Translations under genes and position numbers: made by a program | Shown: piece after piece, positions 1 to 12,874 of the stretch | Numbering within the stretch: the stretch's first letter is position 1 | Layout: every line of letters begins with the position of its first letter | Notes under the pieces: model-generated | The model's database searches: none | Seen by the model: the letters and a program-made list of their open reading frames with translations, nothing else | What the model was told of the DNA's origin: nothing | NCBI GenBank assembly: GCA_021774785.1 | Contig: JAJFIQ010000028.1 | Coordinates: 62,001-126,000, forward strand | Reading direction: 5' to 3' | DNA length: 64,000 bases | Source: Emcibacter sp. | Lineage (GTDB): Bacteria; Pseudomonadota; Alphaproteobacteria; Sphingomonadales; Emcibacteraceae

Positions 1-426
1 TGCTTCTGCCAAGTTAGGGGTGAGCAGGTCAGTCAAGGGAAGAATATCTGATATCAAAACCTCTATCCCACTTTTTTCCAACAGGCTATGGCCGCTGGTG
101 GATTTGATGACAGGGTCAACAATCAGGGGTATGTCACTGTTATCAACAAATATCTGTGAAAGCTGTTTCAGCGTTTCTGCGGAAGCCATCATGCCAAGCT
201 TTATAGCGTCAGGCGTGATGTCCTTCAGCACAGCCGTTACCTGATCTGCAACAATATTCGCTGCTATTGGATGCACGTCATAGACCTGGCGCGTATTCTG
301 CACGGTAAGGGTGGTTATCGCCGCCATGGCATAACCACCAAGAGCAGATATCGTCTTTATATCGGCCTGAATACCAGCACCACCACTGGGGTCAGACCCG
401 GCGATGGCAAGTATTTTTCCATTCAT
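1..426 (-). CDS. thiD: Hydroxymethylpyrimidine/phosphomethylpyrimidine kinase, partial (3' end beyond window)
   Basis: Not in the ORF track because it runs off the edge. Minus-strand translation from ATG at 426: MNGKILAIAGSDPSGGAGIQADIKTISALGGYAMAAITTLTVQNTRQVYDVHPIAANIV..., typical ThiD N-terminus. Confidence 0.9.
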   Translation of the reverse strand, partial: MNGKILAIAGSDPSGGAGIQADIKTISALGGYAMAAITTLTVQNTRQVYDVHPIAANIVADQVTAVLKDITPDAIKLGMMASAETLKQLSQIFVDNSDIPLIVDPVIKSTSGHSLLEKSGIEVLISDILPLTDLLTPNLAEA

Positions 427-441
427 ATGTGAATATATGGC

Positions 442-1791
442 CTAGGCTGATAATTCTTCGACAGTGGCCACAATATCATCCACAACTGCGGTTATCAACT
501 TGTCATCTTGACCTTCTGCCATCACCCTGATCAAGGGTTCAGTGCCCGATTTACGAATTACCACACGGCCGTTGCCATTCAGTCGGTTCTCGCCCTCCAG
601 AATAGCTGCCTTAACACAATCCTTTTGCATAGGGTCAGTACCCTGTTCGTAGCGGACATTCTTCAGAAGTTGGGGGTATGGGGTAAACAAATTGCAAATT
701 TCGCTAACCGGTTTTCCGCTTGTCACCAACACAGATAATATCTGCAATGCCGCAATCAGTCCGTCTCCCGTTGTGGCAAAATCGCTCAACACAATATGGC
801 CGGATTGCTCGCCACCCAAATTCAGACCCTTTTCCCGCATGGCTTCAACCACATACCGGTCACCTACCTGTGTGCGGATCAGATCAAGCCCGATGGACTC
901 CAGATATTTTTCAAGCCCAATATTGGACATGATCGTGGTAACCACGGCATTGCCGCTCAACATATCCTCTGACTTCATATATTTTGCCACGGTCGCCATG
1001 AGCTGATCACCATCAATGATCTTGCCTTTTTCATCACATACAATCAGCCGGTCTGCATCGCCATCCAGAGCGATACCGATGTCCGCATTATGAAGCACCA
1101 CATTCTCACAAATCAATTCCGGATAGGTTGAGCCACAGTTGTCATTAATATTGGTGCCGTTTGGACTGACACCAATAGCAACAACTTCAGCCCCCAGTTC
1201 CCACAGTACACTTGGCGCTGAACGATAGGATGCACCATTGGCACAATCCACCACAATTTTCAATCCATCCAGACGTTGGTTTTTCGGAAAAGTATTCTTG
1301 GCAAATTCCATATATCGACCTACAGCATTCTTAAGCCGCTGCGCCCGACCCAGCTTTGCAGATGGAACCAGATGGTCGGCATAACCATTATCCATGCGCC
1401 GCTCAATTTCCATTTCAATATCATCGGACAGTTTATAACCGTCCGGGCCAAATAATTTCAGACCATTATCATGAAAAGGATTATGCGATGCCGTAATCAT
1501 AACCCCAAGGTCCGCCCGAAGCGAACGGGTCAGCATGGCCACCGCCGGTGTTGGCATAGGACCAACCATAATCACATCCATACCCATGGAAATAAAACCG
1601 CTTGCCAGTGCCGGCTCCAGCATATAACCGGAAAGTCTTGTATCCTTTCCTATTACAACGCGGTGCTGATGATCGCCGCGTGTAAAATGCTTTGCTGCCG
1701 CCATACCCACACGCATGGCGACCTCTGCTGTCATGTTTCCCTCATTCGCAGTTCCACGAATGCCGTCCGTCCCAAAATATTTCCGTGTCAT
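442..1791 (-). CDS. glmM: Phosphoglucosamine mutase
   Basis: [18 protein letters not shown]..., active-site [16 protein letters not shown] and C-terminal [12 protein letters not shown] motifs. Confidence 0.97.
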   Translation of the reverse strand: MTRKYFGTDGIRGTANEGNMTAEVAMRVGMAAAKHFTRGDHQHRVVIGKDTRLSGYMLEPALASGFISMGMDVIMVGPMPTPAVAMLTRSLRADLGVMITASHNPFHDNGLKLFGPDGYKLSDDIEMEIERRMDNGYADHLVPSAKLGRAQRLKNAVGRYMEFAKNTFPKNQRLDGLKIVVDCANGASYRSAPSVLWELGAEVVAIGVSPNGTNINDNCGSTYPELICENVVLHNADIGIALDGDADRLIVCDEKGKIIDGDQLMATVAKYMKSEDMLSGNAVVTTIMSNIGLEKYLESIGLDLIRTQVGDRYVVEAMREKGLNLGGEQSGHIVLSDFATTGDGLIAALQILSVLVTSGKPVSEICNLFTPYPQLLKNVRYEQGTDPMQKDCVKAAILEGENRLNGNGRVVIRKSGTEPLIRVMAEGQDDKLITAVVDDIVATVEELSA

Positions 1792-1926
1792 GAGTTTTGC
1801 TTTTATTATAATTTCAATTATTTATATTATTATCATTTAGTTCTTAATACATACTGAACAGAATTATAAAACACGTGAACTATGTTTGTAATATGACAAA
1901 AAGACTATATTTTAAAAACATATTAC

Positions 1927-3012
1927 TTAACCCAAGGAAATCCATACATCCCTTGCCTGTCGGCTTTCCACCACATCATGAACCCGTAATATCTGAATCC
2001 CCTGATCATACCCCATTTGCCCAAAGGCCAGTGATCCGGCCAGCCGCGCAGCGGCGTTTTTCTCTGCCGTAATATAGCCAATGAAGCTCTTTCTTGATAC
2101 GCCCAAAAGCACTGGCACACCCAGCCCATGAAACAGCGACAGGCTGGCCATCAATTCCACATTATGATCAACGGATTTACCAAATCCAATCCCCGGATCA
2201 ATGATTAATCGGTCACTGTCTATGCCTGCATTCTGACATATTTCCAGCCGTTTTTCCAGATAATCATATACATCAAGTGAAACATCATCATATTGCGGAT
2301 TATTTTGCATGTTATCAGGGTCATTCTGAGCATGCATGAGAATAACAGGACAATCTTCACCCGCAATAAATTCCAGTGAGCGCTCATCATGGGAAAGGGC
2401 ACTCACATCATTAATGATACTGGCCCCGGCTTTTAAGGCATGTTCCATGACTATCCGATTGCGCGTATCAACGGATATGGGAACAGAAATATCCGACAGC
2501 CCTTCGATGACTGCAATGACCCGGTCAAGCTCTTCATTCAATATGACCTTGGATGCGCCCGGTCTGGTTGATTCGCCACCAATATCAATAATATCCGCAC
2601 CAGCCTTTACCAAATCACGGGCATGGGCTATGGCCATATCCTGTTTGTTATAACGGCCCCCATCTGAAAAACTATCCGGTGTCACATTGACAATCCCCTG
2701 TATCAATGGCCGTTGCCATTCAAGCGGGCCGACCCGGGGACGGGCATCACAAATATTTTTAAGCAGGGCTGTGACTTCATCTTGCTGAAAAGACGACAGA
2801 TCGCTCACAAACTCATCAAGTCTGAATATGGGGACCAGTGTTTCTTCATGCCGGGAACCGGTTTGACGGAATATCACCTTGACCATGTTAAATGCCATGG
2901 GTCCACCGGTCAACCAGCGAGCATGGCCCGCTTTTACTGCCCCCGATGCAATACAGCCCCTGAGTATACCCAGAGGCTGTATATAAATTTTATTGTCGAC
3001 AGGTCCGTGCAT
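1927..3012 (-). CDS. folP: Dihydropteroate synthase
   Basis: GIVNVTPDSFSDGGRY, GGESTRPGA and PGIGFGKSVDHN motifs; start overlaps the ftsH stop (TAATG). Confidence 0.95.
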   Translation of the reverse strand: MHGPVDNKIYIQPLGILRGCIASGAVKAGHARWLTGGPMAFNMVKVIFRQTGSRHEETLVPIFRLDEFVSDLSSFQQDEVTALLKNICDARPRVGPLEWQRPLIQGIVNVTPDSFSDGGRYNKQDMAIAHARDLVKAGADIIDIGGESTRPGASKVILNEELDRVIAVIEGLSDISVPISVDTRNRIVMEHALKAGASIINDVSALSHDERSLEFIAGEDCPVILMHAQNDPDNMQNNPQYDDVSLDVYDYLEKRLEICQNAGIDSDRLIIDPGIGFGKSVDHNVELMASLSLFHGLGVPVLLGVSRKSFIGYITAEKNAAARLAGSLAFGQMGYDQGIQILRVHDVVESRQARDVWISLG

Positions 3013-4940
3013 TAATTTTCAGGAACGGGGTCAGAACCGAAATTCCCCCCTTTATCATCATCAGGCTTGCTGCCTGCACTGGGCACGGAACCTGTATGCG
3101 GGTTGTCGTCAGAACTATCATCACCAAATAAGTCCTTGTGAATATCCTTTCCCGCCAATATACCATCGATATCATCACCGGTCAGTGTTTCATATTCCAA
3201 TAACGCACTACCGATCTTATCCAGCATATCCCTATTATCAGTACATATTTTCTGGGCGCGAGCATAGCTTTCATCTACGATCCGACGGACTTCTTCATCA
3301 ATAAGTTTTGCCGTTTCATCAGAAATATCATGGCTCCGTGATACAGAATGTCCCAAAAAGACTTCTTCCTGATTATCACCATACTGTAACATGCCCAGCT
3401 TATCGCTCATGCCCCATTTCGTGACCATAGACCGCGCCAGACGCGTTGCCATAGCAATATCACCCGATGCCCCGGATGATACTTTATCATAACCGAAACA
3501 TATTTCTTCTGCCACACGGCCACCCATGGCAACGGCCAGATCATCATGCATTTTATCACGGGCATAGGAATAATTGTCCTTTTCCGGCAAACGCATCACC
3601 ATGCCCAGCGCACGACCACGCGGAATGATGGTTGCCTTGTGAATGGGGTCTGATGCCGGACATTTCGCTGCGACCAATGCATGGCCCGCTTCATGGAAGG
3701 CTGTCATGCGTTTTTCTTCTTCACTCATCACCATGGAACGGCGCTCTGCCCCCATCATGACTTTGTCCTTGGCTTCTTCAAAGTCTTCCATGCTGATCAC
3801 CCGTTTGGCCTTGCGGGCCGCCAGCAAAGCGGCCTCATTAACCAGATTGGCAAGATCCGCCCCGGAAAAACCCGGTGTGCCACGGGCAAGAACCCGAACA
3901 TCCACGTCGGCCGCCAGTTTTGGTGTCTTTTTGATATGTACTTTCAGGATTTTCTCCCGCCCGGTAATATCAGGAATCGGCACCACTACCTGACGGTCAA
4001 AACGACCGGGACGCAACAGCGCCGGGTCCAAAACGTCAGGACGGTTAGTAGCTGCAACAAGGATCACGCCTTCATTGGATTCAAAGCCGTCCATTTCAAC
4101 AAGAAGCTGATTGAGGGTCTGTTCCCGCTCATCATTTCCGCCACCCAAGCCCGCACCACGATGCCGACCAACAGCGTCAATTTCATCAATGAAGATAATG
4201 CAGGGTGCATTTCTTTTGGCCTGTTCAAACATATCGCGTACACGACTGGCACCGACACCGACAAACATTTCAACAAAATCGGAACCTGAAATTGTGAAGA
4301 AAGGTACATTGGCTTCCCCCGCAATGGCACGAGCCAAAAGCGTTTTACCGGTTCCGGGCGGCCCCACGAGCAAGGCACCCTTAGGAATTTTGCCGCCCAA
4401 ACGTTCGAATTTCATGGGATCTTGCAGGAACTCAACAATTTCTTCCAGTTCTTCCTTGGCTTCTTCAATGCCTGCCACATCTTCAAAAGTGACCCGGCCA
4501 TGGCTCTCACTGAGCAGCTTCGCCTTGGATTTTCCAAAACCCATGGCCTTATTGCCGCCACCCTGCATCTGACGCATGAAGAAAATCCACACGCCGATCA
4601 AGACGATCATCGGCAACCAACCTAGGAAAACATTCAGAAAGGAACCTTGTTCCTCTGGTGTTGAAGTAATGACGACACCCTTGGCGCGCAAATCAGATAC
4701 AAGATTCGGATAATCCGGGGCATAGGTATGGAAATTACCACTGGCACCTGAGCCAAATTCACCGACAATATCGCGGCCCTGAATAGTAACTTTGACGACC
4801 TGACCGGTTTCAACCCTGTCGAGGAAAGTGGAAAAATCGATTTCCGCCTGTGCATTCTGACGCGCTCCACCATTAAGGGCGGAATAAAGGGTCAACAGCA
4901 GGATTATGATAATCGCCCATAAAGCAATATTACGTCCCAT
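3012..4940 (-). CDS. ftsH: ATP-dependent zinc metalloprotease FtsH
   Basis: N-terminal TM segments, Walker [12 protein letters not shown] region, HEAGH zinc motif. Confidence 0.98.
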   Translation of the reverse strand: MGRNIALWAIIIILLLTLYSALNGGARQNAQAEIDFSTFLDRVETGQVVKVTIQGRDIVGEFGSGASGNFHTYAPDYPNLVSDLRAKGVVITSTPEEQGSFLNVFLGWLPMIVLIGVWIFFMRQMQGGGNKAMGFGKSKAKLLSESHGRVTFEDVAGIEEAKEELEEIVEFLQDPMKFERLGGKIPKGALLVGPPGTGKTLLARAIAGEANVPFFTISGSDFVEMFVGVGASRVRDMFEQAKRNAPCIIFIDEIDAVGRHRGAGLGGGNDEREQTLNQLLVEMDGFESNEGVILVAATNRPDVLDPALLRPGRFDRQVVVPIPDITGREKILKVHIKKTPKLAADVDVRVLARGTPGFSGADLANLVNEAALLAARKAKRVISMEDFEEAKDKVMMGAERRSMVMSEEEKRMTAFHEAGHALVAAKCPASDPIHKATIIPRGRALGMVMRLPEKDNYSYARDKMHDDLAVAMGGRVAEEICFGYDKVSSGASGDIAMATRLARSMVTKWGMSDKLGMLQYGDNQEEVFLGHSVSRSHDISDETAKLIDEEVRRIVDESYARAQKICTDNRDMLDKIGSALLEYETLTGDDIDGILAGKDIHKDLFGDDSSDDNPHTGSVPSAGSKPDDDKGGNFGSDPVPEN

Positions 4941-5102
4941 GTTTCACATATCTTTCAATTATTAGTCTGTTATCAGATGTTTTTATATTCTCTATTATCA
5001 ACCATAAATAAGACTTTTTAAACGTCAAACAAGCCGGGTCGGGTGTTTTTATCGTTTTATTTTTAGTTTTTATCCCGTTTTCAGCATATTACCGCTAAAT
5101 CG

Positions 5103-6386
5103 TTACTTAAATGTGGCTAAAAAACCTTTTTTTTCAAAACCGAAAATAAATGTCGGCAATATCACCTCGCCACCTTCTGATACAATGCACGGCAGACTAT
5201 CTCTAATTACCTTCGGTAGTTTCAATTTTTTAAGGTTGGGGTTTTCTTGACACGCCGTCTGCCACTGTGGTGTTTCCAGTTTTTTCAAAACACCGCCTGC
5301 CTTCCGGTTTTCGATAAAAAACCGGCCATCCCATAACAGCTTCATCTGCGATTCAATATCAATGGCATCAGCAATAGATGCCACTTCACGACTGATCATT
5401 ATACGCCTTTGAGGCAAAGGTGTAACCAGACACCCCCCCAATGTCTGACCAGAAAATTCTGATCCTTTCAGCCTGTCATATAAGGCTTCCAGCCGTGCAA
5501 GGCGGGGGGCATATTGACCACCACTAATCCGGCGCGTAAGCGATGCCAGACAGCGCAAGGCAATCTCATCATGGGCTGATAACAGGGGGGGCAACAATAT
5601 CTCAACAAAACCTTCCGGGGAAAAAGTTACGGATTTTTCAATTAATTCTTCGGTCAGAGAATGCAACAGGGATTGTACCCGACCCATTCTTGCGGCTGTC
5701 TGTGCCAGCCTTTCCGTATCTAGTCCCTCGATGTCATTTTCCAACAGCAGGTTACGGACTTTAATCCGCATATAGGCATCATTCTGATTACTGGGGTCTT
5801 CTATCCATGGCTGTCCTCTTTGGGTCAAGGTCGCTTCAAGACGTACCTTAGCCACCCCCAACAAAGGACGACATAGCGTAATGTCCCCGTCTATTGCAAA
5901 AGGATGCGGAAAGGCTGACTGTTGTTTCATGGCTGACAGACCATCAACACCACTGCCCCGAAATAACCGTATCAGGAATGTTTCCGCCTGATCCCCTTGA
6001 TGGTGGGCAAGAAAAAGCTTGGCAATATTATTTTCCTGCGCCCATTCCCCCATCAGGCGATAACGGGCCAGCCGGGCCTGATCTTGTATATTACTGTGCG
6101 GCTTGTCCCCCTGCCAATTGAGTATCACATGAGAAATGCCAAGTATTTTAAGCCACTCACCAACTTGTCTGGCTTCTTCCGCCGCTTCCGAGCGAAGACC
6201 GTGATCAACGGTTACAGCAGTTAAAGAAATACCATTAGTGCGGCAGTAATCCCCTAGCATCAATGTCAGGGCAAGACTATCCGCGCCCCCTGACACCGCG
6301 ACGGCTACGGCCTCCCCTCGTACCAGTTTCATGGGAAGAAGCAGGTCGGAGAATTCCGATTGTGTGAGGGGTGTTGCCGTATCCAT
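5103..6386 (-). CDS. tilS: tRNA(Ile)-lysidine synthase
   Basis: PP-loop VAVSGGADSLAL; conserved tilS-ftsH order. Confidence 0.93.
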   Translation of the reverse strand: MDTATPLTQSEFSDLLLPMKLVRGEAVAVAVSGGADSLALTLMLGDYCRTNGISLTAVTVDHGLRSEAAEEARQVGEWLKILGISHVILNWQGDKPHSNIQDQARLARYRLMGEWAQENNIAKLFLAHHQGDQAETFLIRLFRGSGVDGLSAMKQQSAFPHPFAIDGDITLCRPLLGVAKVRLEATLTQRGQPWIEDPSNQNDAYMRIKVRNLLLENDIEGLDTERLAQTAARMGRVQSLLHSLTEELIEKSVTFSPEGFVEILLPPLLSAHDEIALRCLASLTRRISGGQYAPRLARLEALYDRLKGSEFSGQTLGGCLVTPLPQRRIMISREVASIADAIDIESQMKLLWDGRFFIENRKAGGVLKKLETPQWQTACQENPNLKKLKLPKVIRDSLPCIVSEGGEVILPTFIFGFEKKGFLATFK

Positions 6387-6397
6387 TTTCCGTGGGC

Positions 6398-7240
6398 TTA
6401 ATTACATCCGGCCCGTTTTTCTTCGGGCGGGCGTTTGTTCTTACTTTCCATACTATCAGGAAAACGGGACGCGAGTTCACGGTAAGCATCACAGGCATCT
6501 GCCTTTTCCCCCATGGCATTCAATGACATACCAATTTTCAACAGAAAGGCCGGAGATTTAGTACTCTTGGGATAGTTATTATAGCCTTCCAGAAATGACC
6601 GGGTCGCTTTGGTATACATCTTGCGCACATAATAGGTCTGCCCCAGCCAATATTGGGCATTTCCGGCCAGTTTTGCCTCAGGATAACGTTTGAGAAACTC
6701 ACTTAACGCGGCTTCCGCTTTCGCATATTGTCCTTTAGTAACCAGTTTCTGAGCATAGCTATATTGTTGTTGCTCTGATCCGGCAGGAAGAATATCTTCC
6801 GGTTTATTTTGAGCGGTGGTCACAGTAGGGGTCGCTGGTTCCTCTACGCTCGAGATAGCTGACCCTGACTTTTCCAGTTCTGCAAGGCGGAATTCATAAT
6901 CACGGGCCATAGTTTCCATCTGCTGTTTCAGCTTAGACACCTGATAGTTTCCCTCTTCAATACGCCCTGTAAGCTGGCGAAGCTGGGTTTCCATCTGAGA
7001 GAGACGAGCTTCAATATCCGCAAGCCGTATATTGCCACCTGCGGCCACCGGTTCAGATGTTGGCTCGCCTTTGGCAAATCCACTTCCAGGCTTGAAAACC
7101 TTTCTTTGAACAGCCTTCAATTGCTTTTCAAGTATATCCAACCGTTTTTTAGTTGACTGGGCTTGAGATGAAATGGGCAGCATAATTCCCATTGCCACAA
7201 TCAGACATAAAACAAGGCTATAGATATTTTTTCTTCTCAT
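6398..7240 (-). CDS. cpoB: Tol-Pal system protein YbgF/CpoB (coiled coil plus TPR)
   Basis: Signal peptide, coiled coil, C-terminal TPR (YAQKLVTKGQYAKAEAALSEFLKRYP...); downstream of pal. Confidence 0.92.
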   Translation of the reverse strand: MRRKNIYSLVLCLIVAMGIMLPISSQAQSTKKRLDILEKQLKAVQRKVFKPGSGFAKGEPTSEPVAAGGNIRLADIEARLSQMETQLRQLTGRIEEGNYQVSKLKQQMETMARDYEFRLAELEKSGSAISSVEEPATPTVTTAQNKPEDILPAGSEQQQYSYAQKLVTKGQYAKAEAALSEFLKRYPEAKLAGNAQYWLGQTYYVRKMYTKATRSFLEGYNNYPKSTKSPAFLLKIGMSLNAMGEKADACDAYRELASRFPDSMESKNKRPPEEKRAGCN

Positions 7241-7261
7241 AAGATGCTCCAGATCATTAAC

Positions 7262-7303
7262 TCAAAAAAATACCCGCGCAGCCATTAAAGACGCGCGGGT
7301 ATT
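7262..7303 (-). terminator. Rho-independent terminator between pal and cpoB
   Basis: Minus strand: perfect 9-bp stem TACCCGCGC/GCGCGGGTA followed by TTTTTTT. Confidence 0.75.
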
Positions 7304-7323
7304 CTTAAAATTAGGTAAGAATA

Positions 7324-7860
7324 TTAATTTACGCGGGTGTAACCACGGCGATTCTGTGACCATGTAGATTCACCAGTACCCGTTACCGCAGGACGTTCCT
7401 TGCCATAACTTACTGTGTGAATACGTGACGGGTCAACGCCAAGTGCCACCAAATAATTTTTCACTGAATTTGCGCGTCTGTCACCAAGTGCCAGGTTGTA
7501 TTCCCGTGTTCCGCGCTCATCACAATGTCCTTCAACGGTCACTTTGACAGAAGAATGTTCCTGCAACCAGACTGCCTGAGCCTGTAATCCGGAACGAGCA
7601 TCAGAGGAGAGATCATAACGGTCATACCCAAAATAGACCAGAGCAGCACTAGACGCCGCATCAAGGGATTCCTGCGTATCAGGGTCCATCATGGGTTCAG
7701 TCGTAACATCTTCTGTTGGTTCAGCAACAACAGGTTCTTGTGTCTCAACAACAGGTTCTACAGGGGCATCTTGAACAGCACCCGTATTCGCACAGGCGCT
7801 TAAAAGCAGGGCAGCGCCGATGAGTGCCCAGTATTTTGCGCCGTTAATTTTTTCAAGCAT
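7324..7860 (-). CDS. pal: Peptidoglycan-associated lipoprotein Pal
   Basis: Lipobox LLLSAC, OmpA-like domain (VEGHCDERGTREYNLALGDRRA). Confidence 0.95.
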   Translation of the reverse strand: MLEKINGAKYWALIGAALLLSACANTGAVQDAPVEPVVETQEPVVAEPTEDVTTEPMMDPDTQESLDAASSAALVYFGYDRYDLSSDARSGLQAQAVWLQEHSSVKVTVEGHCDERGTREYNLALGDRRANSVKNYLVALGVDPSRIHTVSYGKERPAVTGTGESTWSQNRRGYTRVN

Positions 7861-7995
7861 TTAGTGGTCCTTCCAGGTAACTTGTCTTAATTTATCCAAC
7901 CGATGAAATACCATTCCCCTTAAGAATTGGCGGATGCTTATGTTCAACTTAATATTGAAATCATCTGCAAACCGATGAAACTATAACAGAATCAT

Positions 7996-9357
7996 TTATC
8001 TAATCAAGGGGGACCATGCAGGATCTGACGCATCAAGTGGCGTTATCATCTGTCTTTCATTATATCCGGTCAAATCAACCGTCCATAATTGGGTGTCCCC
8101 ACCGCGCCCTTGTTTATCATATGGCTGCTGACGGAAATACATAATCACCCGTCCATTGGGTGACCATGTTGGCCCTTCATCAAGGTAGCTCTCGGATAGA
8201 AGCCTCTCTCCACTGCCATCCGGCTTCATCACGCCGATATAAAATTTCCCCCGATACTGCCTTGTAAAGGCTATCAGATCCCCTCTGGGCGACCAGACAG
8301 GCGTGCTGTAGCGGCCTTTGCCAAAGCTGATACGCTTGATATTTTTTCCATTAGAATCCATGACATAGATCTGCTGACTGCCGCCACGGTCCGAATTAAA
8401 GGTAACGTAGCGCGAATCAGGGGAATAGCTGGGTGACGTATCAATAGCGGTATGCTTTGTCAGGCGTTGAATCTTCCGTGTGGTCAGTTCCATGACATAA
8501 ATATCGGAATTTCCCTTATAGGCTTGTGACATCACAACTTTGTTACCATCAGGCGAAAAACGCGGCGCAAAGGTCATACCGGGGAAATCGCCAAGAATTT
8601 CCTGCTTGCCGCTGTCAATATTATAAAGATACACACGCGGGTTATCATTAAAGTAGGACAGATAGGTAATTTCCTGAGCCGTTGGTGAAAAACGCGGGGT
8701 CAATACAAGGTTTTTGCCATTGGTAAGGAAAACATGATTATGACCATCCTGATCCATAATCGCCAAACGTTTTACCCGTGCCGTCGCCGGGCCGCTTTCT
8801 GAGATATAAACCACACGGGTGTCAAAATACCCGCTCTCCCCCGTTAGGCGCTTATAGATGGCATCAGAAATAAGATGAGCTATACGGCGCCAGTTTTTTG
8901 GTGATGTGAAATAACGCAGACCCGTCATCTGGTTAGTACCCAGAACGTCCCAGAGCCGGAATTCCACTTTCAACCGCCCATCTTCCTGTAATGAAATAGA
9001 GCCATTCATAAGAGCCTGCGCCCCAATGGCCTTCCAATTATTAAAATTGGGATTTCTGAGCGTTGTCAGCGCATTGCCAGACTTGATAAAGGCCCCGCTA
9101 TCCACAACTCGGAACAGGCCGGAACGGGTTAGGTCGGCCTTAACCACAAGCGCGATCCGCTGGCCGTAACTTTTTACCGACCCACCGGAAACAATATCAT
9201 TCTCATTACCAACCAGATCAGTAATCGCAATGGGCAGAGGATCCGCATGGCCCCGATTAACATCAACAACAATCCTTGCATTGGCTGCGGTCAGGGTCAA
9301 AGACAGACCGGAAACCGCCAATATTAATAATTTAATCAACCTCACTTGCAACTCCAT
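7996..9357 (-). CDS. tolB: Tol-Pal system beta-propeller protein TolB
   Basis: Repeated propeller motifs ([33 protein letters not shown]); tol gene order. Confidence 0.96.
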   Translation of the reverse strand: MELQVRLIKLLILAVSGLSLTLTAANARIVVDVNRGHADPLPIAITDLVGNENDIVSGGSVKSYGQRIALVVKADLTRSGLFRVVDSGAFIKSGNALTTLRNPNFNNWKAIGAQALMNGSISLQEDGRLKVEFRLWDVLGTNQMTGLRYFTSPKNWRRIAHLISDAIYKRLTGESGYFDTRVVYISESGPATARVKRLAIMDQDGHNHVFLTNGKNLVLTPRFSPTAQEITYLSYFNDNPRVYLYNIDSGKQEILGDFPGMTFAPRFSPDGNKVVMSQAYKGNSDIYVMELTTRKIQRLTKHTAIDTSPSYSPDSRYVTFNSDRGGSQQIYVMDSNGKNIKRISFGKGRYSTPVWSPRGDLIAFTRQYRGKFYIGVMKPDGSGERLLSESYLDEGPTWSPNGRVIMYFRQQPYDKQGRGGDTQLWTVDLTGYNERQMITPLDASDPAWSPLIR

Positions 9358-9368
9358 ATATTTTATTG

Positions 9369-10196
9369 TTACCCGTTTAACATATATTCGGGGTTAAAAT
9401 TAATTTCCATATCCCGCCATAAATTATATTGGTCCTTGGGTAGAAAATCATAAGGGGCGCATTTCCTCACTGCCCTGAGCACACTTTCCGCCGCCGTTCT
9501 GTAATATTCCTGCCCTGGTAAATTCATCCGGCCACCATCAGCAATTTTTGGCACCCCTATCAATTCACCATCTGGACTCAGTCGAATGTGGACTGTAACT
9601 AATAGCCCCTCTGCTCCCTTGGCCCCTGCTGGAATATTCCAGCAATTATTGTCATAAATATGTTTATTCACCGCATCGATAATACTCAGTGTCTGCTGCT
9701 GAATATCAATGGTACTGATCACTTTTTCTTTGCCATAATTCTTATCTTTGAGCTTTTCAAACGCATTGGGTTCTGTCTCTTCCCGTTTATCCAAAAGTGC
9801 TGACAGTTTGCCCGTATTAAAACGACGGGGCTTAGTTTTTGGCGTAATTCTCGGGGCACGCTTTGCCGTTATTTTTGCCGGCTTTTTATTGATGGATTTC
9901 TTTTTGGGTTTTGGTTTTGCCTTCATATCCGGCAGCGGCATGCTGGAGGCCAGCTTCGGCGGTTCCGGCGGCATTTCCACCTTACGTTCCGGTGTTTTTT
10001 TCTGTGTCTTCTTTTTAACCGGGTCGGGCTTTTTTTCCTGGGCGCGTAATTTTGTCACCTCGCCAATCTTGACCATCTCTACGGGAATGACCCGCATTTC
10101 AGTGGGCTTGTCCCGGATAAATATGGGCAATCCAATCATACCCGTTGCCATAACCACAACGTGAAAAATCAAGGATATGATGACCGCATCACGCAA
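9369..10196 (-). CDS. tolA: TolA-like cell envelope protein
   Basis: N-terminal TM, Lys/Pro-rich central region, TonB/TolA-like C-terminus; between tolB and tolR. Confidence 0.85.
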   Translation of the reverse strand: MRDAVIISLIFHVVVMATGMIGLPIFIRDKPTEMRVIPVEMVKIGEVTKLRAQEKKPDPVKKKTQKKTPERKVEMPPEPPKLASSMPLPDMKAKPKPKKKSINKKPAKITAKRAPRITPKTKPRRFNTGKLSALLDKREETEPNAFEKLKDKNYGKEKVISTIDIQQQTLSIIDAVNKHIYDNNCWNIPAGAKGAEGLLVTVHIRLSPDGELIGVPKIADGGRMNLPGQEYYRTAAESVLRAVRKCAPYDFLPKDQYNLWRDMEINFNPEYMLNG

Positions 10197-10201
10197 CTTT
10201 A

Positions 10202-10630
10202 TTAATTCTCCGTATCTGTCACAAGGGCAACACGGGAAAAGCCTGCCCCGTTCATGCGCCCCATAACCTTCATCACAACACCATAATCAACAGTACTGTC
10301 ACCGTGAATATAAATTCTCCCATCCTTGCGCCCATCAAAAATTACTTTCAGTCGTGGCACCAGTTCGACCAGTTCTATGGCTTCATCCTGAAGGTAAAGC
10401 TGACCGTCTTTGGCTATGGTAATAGATAATGGTTTGGTATTTTCCGGCAGTGCCTTGGCCGCAGAATTTGGCAAATCAATGGGAATACCCACCGTCAGTA
10501 ACGGAGCCGCAACCATAAAAACCACCAGCAATACCAGCATGACATCCACAAAAGGAGTTACATTAATCTCGCTCATGGGCTTATGCCTGCGCTTGAAGCC
10601 CGTGGAATTATGTCCGCCGTGCATTTGCAT
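10202..10630 (-). CDS. tolR: Tol-Pal system protein TolR (ExbD family)
   Basis: [36 protein letters not shown]. Confidence 0.95.
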   Translation of the reverse strand: MQMHGGHNSTGFKRRHKPMSEINVTPFVDVMLVLLVVFMVAAPLLTVGIPIDLPNSAAKALPENTKPLSITIAKDGQLYLQDEAIELVELVPRLKVIFDGRKDGRIYIHGDSTVDYGVVMKVMGRMNGAGFSRVALVTDTEN

Positions 10631-11364
10631 TAATGATGCTCCTCATCCAGTTGACGGGACAGGATAGTTCCGAATTCATCGGCAAAACCCTCCAGACGGT
10701 TGGCATAACGGCCAAGCTCGTTGCTGATCTTGTTATAAGCCACCACGGCAGGTACCGCCGCCACCAGCCCCATGGCCGTGGCGAAAAGGGCTTCGGCAAT
10801 ACCAGGGGCCACAACCGCAAGCGATGAATTATGGGTGAGAGCTATCTGTTCAAAGGCATTCATGATACCCCAAACCGTACCAAACAGGCCGACAAAGGGG
10901 GCCGTTGACCCCACGGTTGCAAGGAAGCTCAGATAACTTTCCAATCGCTCCATTTCCCGGCTGACCGTCACCCGCATGACCCGATAGATTCTATCCTGCA
11001 ATCCCATACCGAGCTTGCCGGCCCCACGGCCAGTGACGGACCGCTGCCATTCCCGCATGGCAGCAACAAACAGGGCCGCCATGGGGTGGTCCGGGTTTTT
11101 CTTGACCCGTTCATAAAGGTCTTCCAAAGAATTGCCCGACCAGAATTCCGCATCAAATTTATCTGCCTGAGAGAGTATCCGCCGTATACGCTTGCTTTTA
11201 TCAAATATAATAGCCCAGCACCATAGGGAAGACCCCAGCAATACCAGCATCACAAGCTGAACAATCCAATCTGCCTGCGCAAACATCCCCCACAAGGAAA
11301 AATCCGGTATATCACTGCCAAGGTCAATTATATCAACCGCATTTCCCGCTGCTTCTTCCGCCAT
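10630..11364 (-). CDS. tolQ: Tol-Pal system protein TolQ (ExbB family)
   Basis: MotA/TolQ/ExbB channel region ([25 protein letters not shown]). Confidence 0.95.
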   Translation of the reverse strand: MAEEAAGNAVDIIDLGSDIPDFSLWGMFAQADWIVQLVMLVLLGSSLWCWAIIFDKSKRIRRILSQADKFDAEFWSGNSLEDLYERVKKNPDHPMAALFVAAMREWQRSVTGRGAGKLGMGLQDRIYRVMRVTVSREMERLESYLSFLATVGSTAPFVGLFGTVWGIMNAFEQIALTHNSSLAVVAPGIAEALFATAMGLVAAVPAVVAYNKISNELGRYANRLEGFADEFGTILSRQLDEEHH

Positions 11365-11379
11365 TGAAATCCCTATCCC

Positions 11380-11835
11380 TTAAGTTAAACCGTTTAATTT
11401 TTCTAAAAATATTTTCGGCAATCGCATCGGTCTGTTTTTTTTATTCAAAACCGCCGCCCTTACCCGTCCTTTTGCTAAAACATCACCCGCCCTGCGAATC
11501 ACCTGTTCCATAATGACACTGGCCCCGCCAAATTTTGACAATCGTGTATGAACTGTTATTTCATCATTCAATACAGCCGACTTTAAATAATCAACTTCGG
11601 TCCTGACCATGAAGAACTTAAAGTCATCCGGTTCCTGAAATAGCAGCATTTTAACCTGATCTATGCCCACAAGTCTCAACATATCGGACCGCCCACGTTC
11701 CATAAATTTCAAATAATTAGCATGATACACAACACCGCCCGCATCCGTATCCTCGTAATATATACGCAGGGGCAGAATATGCTCCCCATCCTTGATAATA
11801 CCAGAATGTGGCAAAAATTCAGCCATTTCACTCAT
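11380..11835 (-). CDS. ybgC: Tol-Pal associated acyl-CoA thioesterase
   Basis: Hotdog 4-HBT motif [24 protein letters not shown]; upstream of tolQ. Confidence 0.93.
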   Translation of the reverse strand: MSEMAEFLPHSGIIKDGEHILPLRIYYEDTDAGGVVYHANYLKFMERGRSDMLRLVGIDQVKMLLFQEPDDFKFFMVRTEVDYLKSAVLNDEITVHTRLSKFGGASVIMEQVIRRAGDVLAKGRVRAAVLNKKNRPMRLPKIFLEKLNGLT

Positions 11836-12874
11836 CCAGAAGATTCATTTGCGTTTTATTCTGTTCAGAAGACATATCGACCCCGATATGATCATAACCC
11901 TGGGGCGATAACATGCGTCCACGCGGGGTTCTTTGCACCAGCCCGGTCTGCAGCAGGTAAGGTTCAATAATCTCCTCAATAGCGTCCCGTGGTTCGGATA
12001 ATGCCGCCGCCAGTGTTTCAATTCCCACCGGCCCACCGTTATAATTGACGCCAATGCATTTAAGGTATTTGTGATCCATGGCATCAAGACCGCGTGCATC
12101 CACTTCCAGCCGATTAAGGGCCAAATCCGCAACCTCCCGATTGACGCCGCCATCTGATCGCACCAGCGCGTAATCCGCAACCCGCCGCAACAGCCTCCCA
12201 GCAATGCGTGGTGTACCCCTTGCGCGCCGAGCAATCTCTCTGGCCCCGTCACTTGTCATTTCCACACCCAGCACTCGCGCCGCGCGGCGGACAATGGTTT
12301 CCAGATCATCGGCAGAATAAAATTCAAGTCGGATGGGAATACCAAAGCGATCCCTAAGCGGGGTGGTCAGCAAGCCCGACCTTGTGGTTGCTCCAATGAG
12401 CGTGAAGGGCGGCAGATCAATACGTACGGACCGCGCCGCCGGGCCTTCGCCGATGATTAGGTCCAGATGATAATCCTCCATCGCCGGATAGAGAATTTCC
12501 TCCACCGCCGGATTTAGCCTGTGGATTTCATCAATGAACAGAATATCATTTTCTTCCAGATTGGTCAGAAGTGCTGCAAGGTCACCGGCTTTGGAAATGA
12601 CCGGCCCCGCCGTTGCCCGAAAATTAACCCCAAGTTCCCGCGCCATAATCTGTGCCAATGTGGTCTTGCCCAGACCCGGCGGACCATAAAATAAGACGTG
12701 ATCCAGCGCATTATTGCGCATACGCGCGGCCTCAATGAAAATTTGCAAGTTATCGCAGATTTTTCGCTGACCGATAAAATCATCCAGCCGTGTGGGCCGG
12801 ATTGAGGTTTCCACCTCATCGCCCGTTTTTTGACCACCGCCAATCTCACGTTCGTCATTCCCGGAATCTATCAT
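11828..12874 (-). CDS. ruvB: Holliday junction DNA helicase RuvB
   Basis: [28 protein letters not shown] motifs. Confidence 0.98.
   Translation of the reverse strand: MIDSGNDEREIGGGQKTGDEVETSIRPTRLDDFIGQRKICDNLQIFIEAARMRNNALDHVLFYGPPGLGKTTLAQIMARELGVNFRATAGPVISKAGDLAALLTNLEENDILFIDEIHRLNPAVEEILYPAMEDYHLDLIIGEGPAARSVRIDLPPFTLIGATTRSGLLTTPLRDRFGIPIRLEFYSADDLETIVRRAARVLGVEMTSDGAREIARRARGTPRIAGRLLRRVADYALVRSDGGVNREVADLALNRLEVDARGLDAMDHKYLKCIGVNYNGGPVGIETLAAALSEPRDAIEEIIEPYLLQTGLVQRTPRGRMLSPQGYDHIGVDMSSEQNKTQMNLLDE

Noticed and set aside
508-1857. Several plus-strand ORFs opposite glmM
   Set aside because: Antisense to a strongly supported conserved gene; no recognisable domains.
3643-4625. Plus-strand ORFs (116, 202, 153 aa) opposite ftsH
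   Set aside because: Antisense to the well-conserved FtsH; compositional artefacts.
9748-10164. 138-aa plus-strand ORF rich in Phe/Gly/Ser opposite tolA
   Set aside because: Antisense shadow of the Lys/Pro-rich tolA region; no independent support.
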